A stretch of DNA of 64,000 nucleotides, taken from positions 34,414 through 98,413 of the forward strand of contig JBBDSJ010000101.1 in NCBI GenBank assembly GCA_040905025.1. The letters are read 5' to 3'. The stretch comes from JBBDSJ01 sp040905025. Its GTDB lineage: Bacteria > Pseudomonadota > Gammaproteobacteria > Methylohalomonadales > Methylohalomonadaceae. Position numbers and translations under genes: made by a program. The notes beneath the pieces were generated by a model that saw only the letters and a list, made by a program, of their open reading frames with translations, was not told the origin of the DNA and did not search any database. Below, in pieces: positions 1 through 8,324 of this stretch. Position 1 is the first letter of the stretch. Each line of letters starts with the position of its first letter.

Positions 1-280
1 CCGCATCCGGGATCTGCGCCTTGCCGCTGAGAATAATGACCGGAAGTAATGGATTGGCCTGATGAATCTCCGTCATCAATGCAGTGCCGTCCATTTTCTC
101 CATAAACAGATCGGTTACAACCAGCTGCGGTGGATGCGCACCCATCTTCGCCAATGCCTCATGCCCACCATTTGCCGTCATGACTTCATAACCGGCCTTA
201 TCCAGCCATAATGAAAGTAATGACAAAATATCATCATCATCATCCACCAGCAGGATTCTGGATTTCCGTGTATCAGGCAT
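1..280 (-). CDS. GlrR/QseF-like response regulator, N-terminal part
   Basis: Only the first 93 residues are in the window; the gene continues past position 1. They form a response-regulator receiver domain: an acidic cluster (LLVDDDDDI) near residue 13, the expected phospho-acceptor aspartate in VVTDLFMEKMDG, and a segment ending VIILSGKAQIPDA. That last stretch strongly resembles the receiver end of GlrR (QseF), a sigma-54-dependent activator whose linker begins at the same point. In Escherichia coli GlrR drives the small RNA GlmY, which controls glmS, and glmS is the next gene upstream here on the same strand. The ATG at 278-280 gives a normal receiver start, but the ribosome-binding site is weak. 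The AAA+ and HTH domains are outside the window, so the GlrR assignment rests on receiver similarity and context. Confidence 0.75.
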   Translation of the reverse strand, partial: MPDTRKSRILLVDDDDDILSLLSLWLDKAGYEVMTANGGHEALAKMGAHPPQLVVTDLFMEKMDGTALMTEIHQANPLLPVIILSGKAQIPDA

Positions 281-334
281 CAGATATGACTCATGTAATC
301 ATGATTGTCCGCTTTATTCCGTTGCATAACCGGT

Positions 335-2167
335 TCACTCAACCGTTACCGATTTTGCCAGATTGCGCGGCTGATCAACATCCGCACCTTTAAGAACTGC
401 GATGTGGTAGGCAAACAACTGTAACGGCACCGTATAAACAATCGGTGCAATCGTTTCAGCCACGCTGGCAACAGACAGGATTTTTGTGTCCGGCGTCGAT
501 TGTACATCCGCCTGTATATCTGCAAACAGATACAACACGCCACCGCGCGCCCGGACTTCCTGCAGATTGGATTTCAGTTTCTCCAGCAACACATTGTTGG
601 GAGCGACGGCTATGACCGGCATGTCTTCATCAACCAGTGCCAATGGGCCATGCTTGAGTTCACCGGCCGCATAGGCCTCGGCATGAATATAGGAAATTTC
701 CTTGAGCTTCAATGCGCCTTCCATTGCAACCGGCAGCATGGTTCCACGGCCAAGATATAATGCATGATGCTTGTGCGTAAAATCTTCAGCGAGTTTCTGA
801 ATCTGCTCATTAAGCTGTAATGCAGCGTTTACATGACCCGGCAGACTTTCAAGTTCATCAACCAGCTTGTGCTCATCGGCCGCAGATAACTGCTGATGCT
901 TGCCAAGTGCAATGGTCAGTAATAACAATGCAACCAGCTGGGTAGTGAACGCTTTTGTAGACGCCACACCAATCTCGGCACCGGCACGGGTTAAAAATAC
1001 CAGTTCAGATTCACGTGTCAGTGAGCTTTCAGGATTATTGCAAATAGCCAATGTAGAAAGGTAGCCGAGTTTCCTGGCCAGTGCCAGCGCGGCCAGAGTA
1101 TCGGCCGTCTCACCAGATTGCGAAATGGCAACGAATAATGTATCAGCACTAACAACATGTTTGCGGTAACGATATTCGCTGGCAATTTCCACCCGGCAGG
1201 GCACACCGGCCAATGCCTCAATCCAGTAAGATGCAACCAGACCGGCATGATAACTGGTTCCACAGGCAACGATATTAACCTGTTTGACAGATTTGAATAC
1301 TTCAGCGGCCGACATGCCAAAAGCATTTTCCAGTACCTGACCATGTTCAATAGAGCCGGCAAGAGTGTCAGCAATAGCTCGGGGCTGGGTAAAAATCTCT
1401 TTTAACATGTAATGCCGGTAGCCGGCTTTATCGGCAGCGTCTGCGGCAAGCTCCGAGGATATCACCTTGCGTTCCACCGGTTGTCCGGAGGCATCATAGA
1501 TCTGCAAGTGATCCCGCTGAATATCGGCAATATCGCCCTCTTCCAGAAAAATAAATTGCCGCGTAACAGGTAACAATGCGAATACATCCGATGCAATAAA
1601 ATGTTCGCCAATCCCGATGCCGACAACCAGGGGGCTACCCCGCCGGGCTGCCAACAACCTGTCCGGTTCATTCTTGCTGATGACACCGAGTGCGTAGGCG
1701 CCATGAAGCTGGTTAATTGTCTGCTGCAATGCAGCAAGCAAATCGTGTCCTGCTGCGATATGTGTATGTAGCAGGTTGACTATAACCTCGGTGTCGGTTT
1801 CGGATTCAAAAACATAGCCGGCTGTCTGCAATTGTTGCCGCAGACTTTCATGGTTTTCAATAATCCCGTTATGTACCAGTGCAATCGCATCATGGCTGAT
1901 ATGCGGGTGGGCATTATTAACACTTGGCCGGCCATGGGTGGCCCAGCGAGTGTGCGCGATACCCAGCCCGCCCAGTGGCGGCTTTGCAGCCACCGCCTGT
2001 TCAAGTTCTGCAACCTTGCCCTGCACCCGGACACGCTCCAGTTCAGAATTTTTACCAAGCACAGCCAGACCGGCAGAATCATAGCCACGGTATTCCAGTC
2101 GATGCAGCCCCTCGAGCAGAATCGGCAAGACATCGCGCTGCGCATTGGCACCTACTATTCCACACAT
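335..2167 (-). CDS. glmS: Glutamine--fructose-6-phosphate aminotransferase
   Basis: GlmS converts fructose-6-phosphate and glutamine to glucosamine-6-phosphate, the first committed step to UDP-GlcNAc for peptidoglycan and LPS. The protein starts MCGIVGAN, so the catalytic Cys2 of the class II glutamine amidotransferase domain follows the initiator Met. Two SIS (sugar isomerase) domains follow, with CGTSYHAG near residue 301 and SQSGETADT near 347. The C-terminus LAKSVTVE is the conserved family ending. At 610 residues it matches the usual length. The start lies 5 nt past the stop of the Sel1 lipoprotein gene upstream, suggesting cotranscription; a GlrR-like regulator follows. No glmS ribozyme is visible, as expected outside Gram-positive bacteria. 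Confidence 0.98.
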   Translation of the reverse strand: MCGIVGANAQRDVLPILLEGLHRLEYRGYDSAGLAVLGKNSELERVRVQGKVAELEQAVAAKPPLGGLGIAHTRWATHGRPSVNNAHPHISHDAIALVHNGIIENHESLRQQLQTAGYVFESETDTEVIVNLLHTHIAAGHDLLAALQQTINQLHGAYALGVISKNEPDRLLAARRGSPLVVGIGIGEHFIASDVFALLPVTRQFIFLEEGDIADIQRDHLQIYDASGQPVERKVISSELAADAADKAGYRHYMLKEIFTQPRAIADTLAGSIEHGQVLENAFGMSAAEVFKSVKQVNIVACGTSYHAGLVASYWIEALAGVPCRVEIASEYRYRKHVVSADTLFVAISQSGETADTLAALALARKLGYLSTLAICNNPESSLTRESELVFLTRAGAEIGVASTKAFTTQLVALLLLTIALGKHQQLSAADEHKLVDELESLPGHVNAALQLNEQIQKLAEDFTHKHHALYLGRGTMLPVAMEGALKLKEISYIHAEAYAAGELKHGPLALVDEDMPVIAVAPNNVLLEKLKSNLQEVRARGGVLYLFADIQADVQSTPDTKILSVASVAETIAPIVYTVPLQLFAYHIAVLKGADVDQPRNLAKSVTVE

Positions 2168-2172
2168 AAAAA

Positions 2173-2712
2173 CTAGTTCTCGTTATCGATTTGCACTGAT
2201 GATTCAAGCTGAAGCTCTTCGACGTCAACCGGATTAACGATGTAACGCTGTGCATCGGCACGTGCCTTGATTTGCTGGTTGGGTGTCAGCTTGCTTACCA
2301 TCGAATCAATATACCGATCAGCTGATTCGTTGCCCTGATGAAACGAGGCATATAACCAGACATAGGCGCTATAGAAATCCTGTGGTATCCCCATACCATC
2401 AAGATAGATCATCGCGGCATTGCGTTGTGCGCCCGGGTGACCCTGGCTGGCAGCGGCCTCAAACCATTGCAGTGCCTTGCGGTAATCACGTCCCCGGCCA
2501 AGCCCGAGATAATATAAAGTGCCAAGCGCATTCTGTGCCTCTGTATCACCTGTTTCAGCCGCTGACTGCCAGAGTGCAAAGGCCGTCTCGTAGTCGCCAG
2601 CTTCGTAGGCAACGCGTGGATCTTCGGTGTTGCCACATGCCGACAACATAATTCCGGCGACAAGCATGTAAACCAGCAATTGAAAACGAGATATTGTAAA
2701 CATGGACGTCAT
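2173..2712 (-). CDS. Sel1-repeat lipoprotein
   Basis: The 179-residue protein opens with a lipoprotein signal: a hydrophobic stretch (LLVYMLVAGIM) ending in the lipobox LSAC, so it is probably lipidated and periplasm-facing. The mature part has Sel1-like (TPR-like) repeats, seen as A..G...A...W..AAE.GD..AQ..LG..Y patterns from about residue 35 to 125, which usually mediate protein-protein contacts. The gene ends 5 nt before glmS on the same strand. Another in-frame ATG at 2703 could be the start; neither has a strong Shine-Dalgarno sequence. The specific partner is unknown. A second, larger Sel1 protein lies at 11469-12458. Confidence 0.85.
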   Translation of the reverse strand: MTSMFTISRFQLLVYMLVAGIMLSACGNTEDPRVAYEAGDYETAFALWQSAAETGDTEAQNALGTLYYLGLGRGRDYRKALQWFEAAASQGHPGAQRNAAMIYLDGMGIPQDFYSAYVWLYASFHQGNESADRYIDSMVSKLTPNQQIKARADAQRYIVNPVDVEELQLESSVQIDNEN

Positions 2713-2857
2713 GATACCGTCAGAATTGACAGTTTGTGTTAATAATTGATCGGGGGATTACGTATGTTGCCAGGGACAGGTAAACGCCTACATCTGATGA
2801 GTACCCGGTATCAAATACCGGAGAAAGCTCTGCCTGTCCGCAAGCTTCCGGCAATAG

Positions 2858-2934
2858 TGGTCGGGACGGCAGGACTTGAACCTGCGACCCCCTGCCCCCC
2901 AGGCAGGTGCGCTACCAGACTGCGCTACGCCCCG
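2858..2934 (-). tRNA. tRNA-Pro (anticodon GGG)
   Basis: A full 77-nt cloverleaf reads on the minus strand. The acceptor stem CGGGGCG pairs with CGTCCCG (one G-U), the T arm contains GGTTCAAGTCC, and CCA is encoded at the 3' end. The anticodon stem CCTGC/GCAGG encloses the loop CTGGGGG, giving anticodon GGG, which reads CCC/CCU proline codons. It lies alone between the Sel1 gene and the merR-like gene. Confidence 0.96.
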
Positions 2935-3039
2935 ATAAAGGCTGGAGAGTGTAAAGTTAAAACCGGAAATATGAAAGGATGTATATCCGTGACTGCCTGA
3001 ATACAAGGCGCTTCCCGCCGACCAGTTTACTGCTGCTCT

Positions 3040-3408
3040 CTATCGACGCAGCAAATCCAGCACTTCTTCCAGCTCAGTACGCATCTGTTTGATGATTTGC
3101 TGGCTTTGCGCTGAATCATCACGCGCTTCATCACCCGTCAGACGCTGGCGTGCACCACCAATGGTAAAACCCTGTTCGTATAACAGACTGCGAATCTGGC
3201 GGATCAGGATTACATCGTGACGCTGGTAATAGCGGCGGTTGCCACGCCGTTTCAGGGGCTTGAGTGTTGGAAACTCCTGCTCCCAGTAACGCAGCACATG
3301 CGGCTTGACCGCGCACAGGTCGCTGACTTCACCGATAGTGAAATAACGCTTGCCCGGTATAACCGGAAGTTCGCTATTATTCGAGGGTTCCAGCATAGGC
3401 TTCCACAC
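3040..3408 (-). CDS. MerR-family transcriptional regulator
   Basis: This 122-residue protein has an N-terminal winged-helix HTH of the MerR type: YFTIGEVSDLCAVKPHVLRY at residues ~23-42, then the wing with RRGNRRYY, and a C-terminal dimerisation helix rich in Glu, Leu and Gln. It lacks metal-binding cysteines in the C-terminal part, so it is not a typical metal sensor. A small MerR protein directly after ihfA is common in gammaproteobacteria, but its targets are not well defined. The annotated start overlaps the end of ihfA by 32 nt; an internal Met at 3396 would still overlap, suggesting translational coupling. Confidence 0.9.
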   Translation of the reverse strand: MWKPMLEPSNNSELPVIPGKRYFTIGEVSDLCAVKPHVLRYWEQEFPTLKPLKRRGNRRYYQRHDVILIRQIRSLLYEQGFTIGGARQRLTGDEARDDSAQSQQIIKQMRTELEEVLDLLRR

Positions 3409-3676
3409 GTGCCTTGAGTTTTTGGCCAGGACGGAAAGTCACAACTCGCCGGGCACTGATCGGGATTTCTTCGCCGGTTTTGGGGTTACGACCCGGCCGC
3501 TGGTTTTTGTCGCGTAAATCAAAATTGCCAAATCCGGACAGCTTGACCTGTTCCCCGGATTCCAGCGCGGTGCGGATTTCCTCGAAAAACATTTCGACAA
3601 TTTCTTTAGCTTCGCGCTTGTTGAGGCCGAGCTCTTCATGGAGCCGCTCTGCCATATCAGCCTTCGTCAGGGCCAT
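3377..3676 (-). CDS. ihfA: Integration host factor subunit alpha
   Basis: IHF-alpha pairs with IHF-beta to bind and sharply bend DNA at specific sites, acting in recombination, replication and sigma-54 promoter activation. The 99-residue sequence begins MALTKADMAERLHEELG and contains the intercalating arm RNPKTGEEIPISARR near residues 60-76, diagnostic for IHF-alpha rather than HU. Length matches the family. It lies 14 nt downstream of pheT, the canonical arrangement, and overlaps the merR-like gene. Confidence 0.98.
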   Translation of the reverse strand: MALTKADMAERLHEELGLNKREAKEIVEMFFEEIRTALESGEQVKLSGFGNFDLRDKNQRPGRNPKTGEEIPISARRVVTFRPGQKLKARVEAYAGTLE

Positions 3677-3690
3677 AACCTTTCTCTTAA

Positions 3691-6105
3691 TTAATCTCTC
3701 AATTCCGCACCGAGTTCGGTACGAACGTTAACCAGAATAGTCTGCACGAGGGCATCGACTTCAACCTCTGTAAGAGTGCTCGAAGATCGCTGAAACGTCA
3801 AGCCTATTGCAAGACTTTTTTTACCCGAATCAATACCTTCGCCATGATACACATCAAACAACTCTAGCTTATTTAACAACTCTTTGCTGTGTTTTGCGAT
3901 GCTATCCAGCAATTCCTGCGCCGGAGTATCCTCCGGAAGCAGCAGGGCCAAATCGCGCCGCATACTTGGAAATCGTGATAGTTCACGGTATTTAGGCACA
4001 TGATCGTTACTAATCGCCGCAATTTCCAACTCAAACATAAATACCGGCCGGGGCAGTTCCAGCGCAGCCTGATGTTCCGGATGCAGCATGCCCATATTCC
4101 CAATCACCTGATTATTATGAATAATACTAGCAGACTGGCCCGGATGCAGGGCCGCATGCAGGACGGGTTCAAATTTTATCGTAGCGTGTCTGCCACCCAG
4201 GGCCAACAAGGCTTCAACATCGGCCCGGACATCGGCAAAATCAGCGTTTTTCGCAGCTATGCCCCACTGGACCGGGTACAATGCCCCGCAAACGACTCCG
4301 GCAACAACATTTTGCTGTTTTATATCAGACACTTCCATTGTTTTTTTGAGGCTGTCCCGAGGTTTGAACCGAAGCCCGGTTTCAAACAGCCGGATACGCT
4401 CTTGCTGGCGATTACGGTTGTACTGCAGCGCCTGCAGCAAGCCCGGCCAGAGGCTCTGGCGCATATGCGTCATTTCGCTGGTAATGGGATTTGCCAGCGC
4501 CAGCCCACTGCTGCCACACAGGCGTTGCTGCAAGGCTTCGCCGACAAAACTGTAGGTGATGGCTTCATAATAGCCACGCTGAACCAGAACCTCACGTAAC
4601 CTGCCCGGATTGGCTGGCTGCTCGGTTTCCGCTTTCAGTTTTTGTGGCAACGGGTAATACGCGGCCGGAATCTGGTCATAGCCATGGATCCGGATAATTT
4701 CCTCAATGACGTCTTCTTCTATTTCAATATCAAAACGCTGACTCGGCGGCGTAACCTGCCAGATAGCCGAATCAGGCATCGGCTTGTCTGTAATCACAAC
4801 AAATCCGAGATGTTCCAATGGCTCGGCTACTGCCGCCGGCGCAAGGGTAATGCCGAGTAATTGTTCAAGCCTGGCATGGCGCAATCGAATGGATTTGGCT
4901 GCCGGCAAGTGCTCCGGACTTTCGGCCACAGTCAGCGGACCGGCCTCACCGCCCGCATATTGCAGAATCAGCGCGGCTGCGCGGGCAATAGCACGCTGCT
5001 GGCCGGCCGGGTCAACACCACGCTCAAACCGGTAACTGGCATCGGTTTGCAAGCCCAGTTGCCGGGCCCGGCCATTAATCGCTGCCGGCGCGAACCAGGC
5101 GCATTCCAGATAGATATCGGTACTGCCCGACTGCACCGCCGATCCGGCTCCACCCATAATCCCGGCCAGGCCAAGCGCCTGCTGCTGATCCGCTATCACC
5201 AGAAAATCCGGCGCCAGAGTTACTTCTGTGTCATCCAGCAAAGTCAGCTGCTCATCAGGCCTGGCCTGACGCACCACAATGCCGCCGTGTAGTTGCTGCA
5301 AATCATAGGCATGCAATGGCTGGCCGTATTCGAGCATGACGTACTGGGTCACATCGACAACCAGACTAATCGGCCGGATACCTACGCGGCGCAGACGCTC
5401 CTGCATCCACATTGGCGCCGGCGTATCTGCACGCAAATTACGGATAATCTGGCCACAAAACCGTGCACAGGCTTGTTTGGCCTGCAAGTCGACAGGCAGA
5501 CTGTCTTGCAAGGTGCCGGTGATGGCCAGCGTCTGCGGCAAATTGAGTTCTGAGGTAAATATCGCACTGACTTCACGTGCCACACCCAGCACGCTCAGGC
5601 AGTCACCGCGATTCGGAGTCAATTCAATCTCGATAATGCTATCGTCCAGCGCCAGCCAGTCAGCCAGGGACACACCCACTGGCGCATCTTCCGGCAATGC
5701 CCACAAACCGGCCGCATCTTCGGCCAGCCCCAGCTCACGCGCCGAACACAACATGCCTTGGGATTCAACGCCGCGCAGCTTTGATTTTTTGATATGAGTA
5801 CCATCCGGCAAGTGACCGCCCACCTGAACCAGCGCTGCTTTCATGCCGGTCTCGACATTCGCTGCGCCGCAGACAATCTGCAATGGCTTGCCGCTACCGG
5901 TACTGACCTGGCAGACCCGCAGCTTGTCGGCATCCGGGTGTGGCGAAACATTGATCACTTCCGCGATTACTACAGCATCAAACCCTGGATTGGCGGATTC
6001 AATCGCAGCGACTTCCAGCCCGGCAAGACTCAGCCGCTGCGCCAGCTCGTCCGCAGAAACCGACACATCGACAAACTCGTTCAACCAGTTAACGCTGACT
6101 TTCAT
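3691..6105 (-). CDS. pheT: Phenylalanine--tRNA ligase beta subunit
   Basis: PheT forms the (alpha-beta)2 enzyme that charges tRNA-Phe. The 804 residues show the expected order: an N-terminal segment MKVSVNWLNEFVD, an EMAP/OB-fold tRNA-binding domain (residues ~40-150), B3/B4 editing domain with the MLEYGQPLHAYD segment near 270, B5 domain, a catalytic-like core, and a C-terminal FDX-ACB anticodon-binding domain (RFPSMRRDLALLLPED near 710). Length is slightly above the 795 residues in E. coli. It follows pheS with a 42-nt gap and precedes ihfA by 14 nt, so the three are probably one transcript. Confidence 0.98.
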   Translation of the reverse strand: MKVSVNWLNEFVDVSVSADELAQRLSLAGLEVAAIESANPGFDAVVIAEVINVSPHPDADKLRVCQVSTGSGKPLQIVCGAANVETGMKAALVQVGGHLPDGTHIKKSKLRGVESQGMLCSARELGLAEDAAGLWALPEDAPVGVSLADWLALDDSIIEIELTPNRGDCLSVLGVAREVSAIFTSELNLPQTLAITGTLQDSLPVDLQAKQACARFCGQIIRNLRADTPAPMWMQERLRRVGIRPISLVVDVTQYVMLEYGQPLHAYDLQQLHGGIVVRQARPDEQLTLLDDTEVTLAPDFLVIADQQQALGLAGIMGGAGSAVQSGSTDIYLECAWFAPAAINGRARQLGLQTDASYRFERGVDPAGQQRAIARAAALILQYAGGEAGPLTVAESPEHLPAAKSIRLRHARLEQLLGITLAPAAVAEPLEHLGFVVITDKPMPDSAIWQVTPPSQRFDIEIEEDVIEEIIRIHGYDQIPAAYYPLPQKLKAETEQPANPGRLREVLVQRGYYEAITYSFVGEALQQRLCGSSGLALANPITSEMTHMRQSLWPGLLQALQYNRNRQQERIRLFETGLRFKPRDSLKKTMEVSDIKQQNVVAGVVCGALYPVQWGIAAKNADFADVRADVEALLALGGRHATIKFEPVLHAALHPGQSASIIHNNQVIGNMGMLHPEHQAALELPRPVFMFELEIAAISNDHVPKYRELSRFPSMRRDLALLLPEDTPAQELLDSIAKHSKELLNKLELFDVYHGEGIDSGKKSLAIGLTFQRSSSTLTEVEVDALVQTILVNVRTELGAELRD

Positions 6106-6147
6106 ACTTGCCTTGTCACTTTTTTATTTTTTGTTTTCACGTTCTGC

Positions 6148-7167
6148 CTAGCGAAACTGTTCCAGAAACCGCAAGTCATTTTCAAAATTGACACGGATAT
6201 CATTGATGCCATAGCGCAACATACCGAGGCGTTCAATGCCCATGCCAAACGCCCAGCCGCTGTAGTGTTCCGGATCTATATTGCCGGCACGCAATACATT
6301 TGGATGCACCATGCCGCAGCCCAGTACTTCCAGCCAGCCGGTATGTTTGCAAACCCGGCAACCTTCACCATGACAAAACAGGCATTCAATATCGACTTCC
6401 GCACCCGGTTCGACAAACGGAAAATATGATGGCCGGAACCGGATTTTCAGATCCTGTTCAAAGAATGCCTGCATGAAGCTGGTCAGAATACCGCGCAAAT
6501 GCGCCATGCTGACATTCTCATCAACCAGCAAACCTTCAAGTTGATGAAACATCGGCGTATGCGTGACATCGTAGTCGCAACGGTATACCCGCCCCTGGGC
6601 AATAATCCGCAACGGCGCGCCCTGCGCCTGCATGGTACGGATCTGTACCGGCGAAGTGTGCGTGCGCAACAACAACGGGAAATCACGCAGGTAAAATGTA
6701 TCCATCTCGGCCCGGGCCGGATGGCTGGCGGCAATATTCAATGCATCAAAATTATGAAACTCGTCCTCAATCTCCGGACCCTGCGCCATTTCAAAACCGA
6801 TACCCTCAAACAGCCGCCGCACGCGATCCATGATCCGGGTCACCGGATGCAGCCCACCGGGTTGCTGGCCACGGCCCGGCAATGTCACATCGATACGTTC
6901 AGCCTGGAGTCGCTGCATCAGCGCCTGTTGCTGCAGTTCAGTTTTGCGTGCTTCCAGTGCTGACTGAACATCAGCCTTGGCAACATTGATCGCCTGACCT
7001 GCTGCCGGGCGTTCATCAGCCGGCAATTTGCCAAGTTGTTTCAATTGCTCGGTCAACGAGCCTTTTTTGCCGAGATAGTCGATGCGAATCGCATCCAGTG
7101 CGGCCAAATCATCCGCAGCGGAGATTCTGCTGTTAGCAGCATCAACCAGTTGTTTTAAATCACTCAT
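6148..7167 (-). CDS. pheS: Phenylalanine--tRNA ligase alpha subunit
   Basis: PheS is the catalytic subunit of phenylalanyl-tRNA synthetase. At 339 residues it has an N-terminal coiled-coil (residues ~1-90) followed by the class II catalytic core: motif 2 region around TFYLRDFPLLLRTHTSPVQ (near residue 160) and motif 3 GMGIERLGMLRYGI near the C-terminus. An insert with CLFCHGEGCRVCKHTGW supplies four cysteines, a feature of a subset of bacterial PheS proteins that suggests a bound metal. Upstream lie a minus-strand terminator hairpin and a candidate promoter rather than the tight junction with rplT seen in many relatives. Confidence 0.98.
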   Translation of the reverse strand: MSDLKQLVDAANSRISAADDLAALDAIRIDYLGKKGSLTEQLKQLGKLPADERPAAGQAINVAKADVQSALEARKTELQQQALMQRLQAERIDVTLPGRGQQPGGLHPVTRIMDRVRRLFEGIGFEMAQGPEIEDEFHNFDALNIAASHPARAEMDTFYLRDFPLLLRTHTSPVQIRTMQAQGAPLRIIAQGRVYRCDYDVTHTPMFHQLEGLLVDENVSMAHLRGILTSFMQAFFEQDLKIRFRPSYFPFVEPGAEVDIECLFCHGEGCRVCKHTGWLEVLGCGMVHPNVLRAGNIDPEHYSGWAFGMGIERLGMLRYGINDIRVNFENDLRFLEQFR

Positions 7168-7202
7168 CGTCCAGGAAACTTGGATATTTTTTATATGTAT
7201 GC

Positions 7203-7208
7203 ATTATA
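7203..7208 (-). promoter_or_regulatory. Candidate -10 box for pheST-ihfA
   Basis: A perfect TATAAT reads on the minus strand about 36 nt before the pheS start and downstream of the terminator-like hairpin at 7273-7304. No convincing -35 hexamer is visible at 17 nt, so this is a tentative call. It would allow pheST transcription independent of the ribosomal protein genes. Confidence 0.4.
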
Positions 7209-7272
7209 ACCACGGTTGTGCCCACAGCGCCTTATAACCGGCTAATCCCTTTCATCAGGCCGGAACAGAAAC

Positions 7273-7304
7273 AAAAAAGGGAAAGGCACATGTCCTTTCC
7301 CTTT
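7273..7304 (-). terminator. Rho-independent terminator or attenuator before pheS
   Basis: An 11-bp perfect stem (AAAGGGAAAGG with CCTTTCCCTTT), a 7-nt loop, and a run of six T reads on the minus strand between rplT and pheS. In enteric bacteria pheST is controlled by phenylalanine-dependent attenuation at this location. No Phe-rich leader peptide is visible upstream, so a plain terminator ending the rplT transcript is at least as likely. Confidence 0.75.
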
Positions 7305-7327
7305 CAGGCGACCAGCTGCTAATACCT

Positions 7328-7503
7328 TAGAAGTGGTCTCAAAATGTCACGCACCCAAGGGTGTAATAAAACACAGCCGAGACCAGGCGAAAGTGGACGA
7401 AAAAGCGGAGTGTATAACTAATACATGAGCATTTTGAGTCCGCTTTCAACGCCCATTCGTATATTTCAGGGCGGCAAGTGCAGTAATTTTGAGGCCGCTT
7501 CTA
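7328..7503. mobile_element. MITE-like element (176 bp) next to rplT
   Basis: The ends are an 18-bp inverted repeat: TAGAAGTGGTCTCAAAAT at 7328-7345 and the complement of 7486-7503, 16 of 18 positions matching. Each end carries TA, compatible with a TA target duplication as in IS630/Tc1-type elements. A third, partial copy of the end motif (ATTTTGAGTCCGCTTTC) lies inside at about 7431-7447. No open reading frame is present, so it would be non-autonomous. It sits 1 bp from the rplT stop codon, within the normally compact rplT-pheS junction. I found no second full copy in this window. Confidence 0.65.
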
Positions 7504-7504
7504 G

Positions 7505-7864
7505 TTAACCATCCAGCGCAGCACGTGCTTGCTCTGCCAGTTTGCCGAAAGCCGGCAAATCATGCACAGCCAGATCGGCGAGCACCTTGCGATCGACTTC
7601 GATGGATGCTTTTTGCAAACCATTAATAAAGCGGCTGTAGCTCAAACCGAATTCGCGCGCAGCAGCATTGATACGGGCAATCCAGAGTGCCCGGAACTGA
7701 CGTTTCCGCTGGCGGCGGTCGCGATAGGCGTACTGACCGGCCTTGATGACAGCCTGGTTGGCGACACGGAATACATTCTTGCGGCGACCACGATAACCCT
7801 TGGCCTGCTCGATAACTTTTTTATGCTTGGCGTGCGCAGTGACGCCACGTTTGACTCTTGGCAT
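7505..7864 (-). CDS. rplT: 50S ribosomal protein L20
   Basis: L20 binds 23S rRNA early in large-subunit assembly and, in enteric bacteria, represses its own operon. The 119 residues begin MPRVKRGVTAHAKHKK and contain the conserved YRGRRKNVFR and RDRRQRKRQFR basic blocks, with the normal globular C-terminal domain ending in AEQARAALDG. It follows rpmI after an unusually long spacer (168 bp). Confidence 0.98.
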   Translation of the reverse strand: MPRVKRGVTAHAKHKKVIEQAKGYRGRRKNVFRVANQAVIKAGQYAYRDRRQRKRQFRALWIARINAAAREFGLSYSRFINGLQKASIEVDRKVLADLAVHDLPAFGKLAEQARAALDG

Positions 7865-8032
7865 TGCATTTAACCTCTATTGTCGTTGTTTCACTCACCC
7901 CTTGCGGAGTGCCCTCGATTTTCGATCCCTGTTCCCACGTACGGGGTAAGGGTGAGGGAATTCAAGTTGAATGTGAGAAGTAAAAAGCTGAATGTAATTA
8001 AAACACTATACTTTCTACTTTCTACTTTCTAC
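7865..8032. other. Expanded rpmI-rplT spacer
   Basis: These genes are usually separated by a few tens of bases, but here by 168 bp. The spacer has an imperfect inverted repeat (CTCACCCCTT near 7910 against AAGGGTGAG near 7948) and a 7-bp tandem repeat of ACTTTCT, about 3.6 copies at 8010-8034, which runs into the rpmI stop codon. No gene is visible. A small insertion or a regulatory hairpin are both possible. Confidence 0.6.
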
Positions 8033-8230
8033 TTAAACGTACGGCATCATCTGCTCAATGGATTTCTGATCGACCTTGTCGACCATCTGCAAAGGCCGCA
8101 GATGCTGCATGCGCTTGCCCGGCTTGTGCGTGGACATGTGCGCACGAAATGACTGCCGATGCTTGAAGCCACCGGAAGCCGTGCGCTTGAATCGTTTCGC
8201 CGCACTCTTGTTGGTTTTCAGTTTTGGCAT
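8033..8230 (-). CDS. rpmI: 50S ribosomal protein L35
   Basis: The 65-residue protein starts MPKLKTNKSAAKRFKRTASG and has the basic, small composition and the AKRF and HRLRP-like core (MQHLRPLQMVDK) of L35; the ending MMPYV corresponds to the family's LPY-type tail. It lies between infC and rplT as in most bacteria. Length is typical. Confidence 0.97.
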   Translation of the reverse strand: MPKLKTNKSAAKRFKRTASGGFKHRQSFRAHMSTHKPGKRMQHLRPLQMVDKVDQKSIEQMMPYV

Positions 8231-8324
8231 TTCATTAACCTTGAATGTTGAAAAATTTTAAATCCTGTCATGTTCTTGCCCGCAGGCGCTATATCACCTG
8301 CACCCGGTCGGTATTGATATGCCG

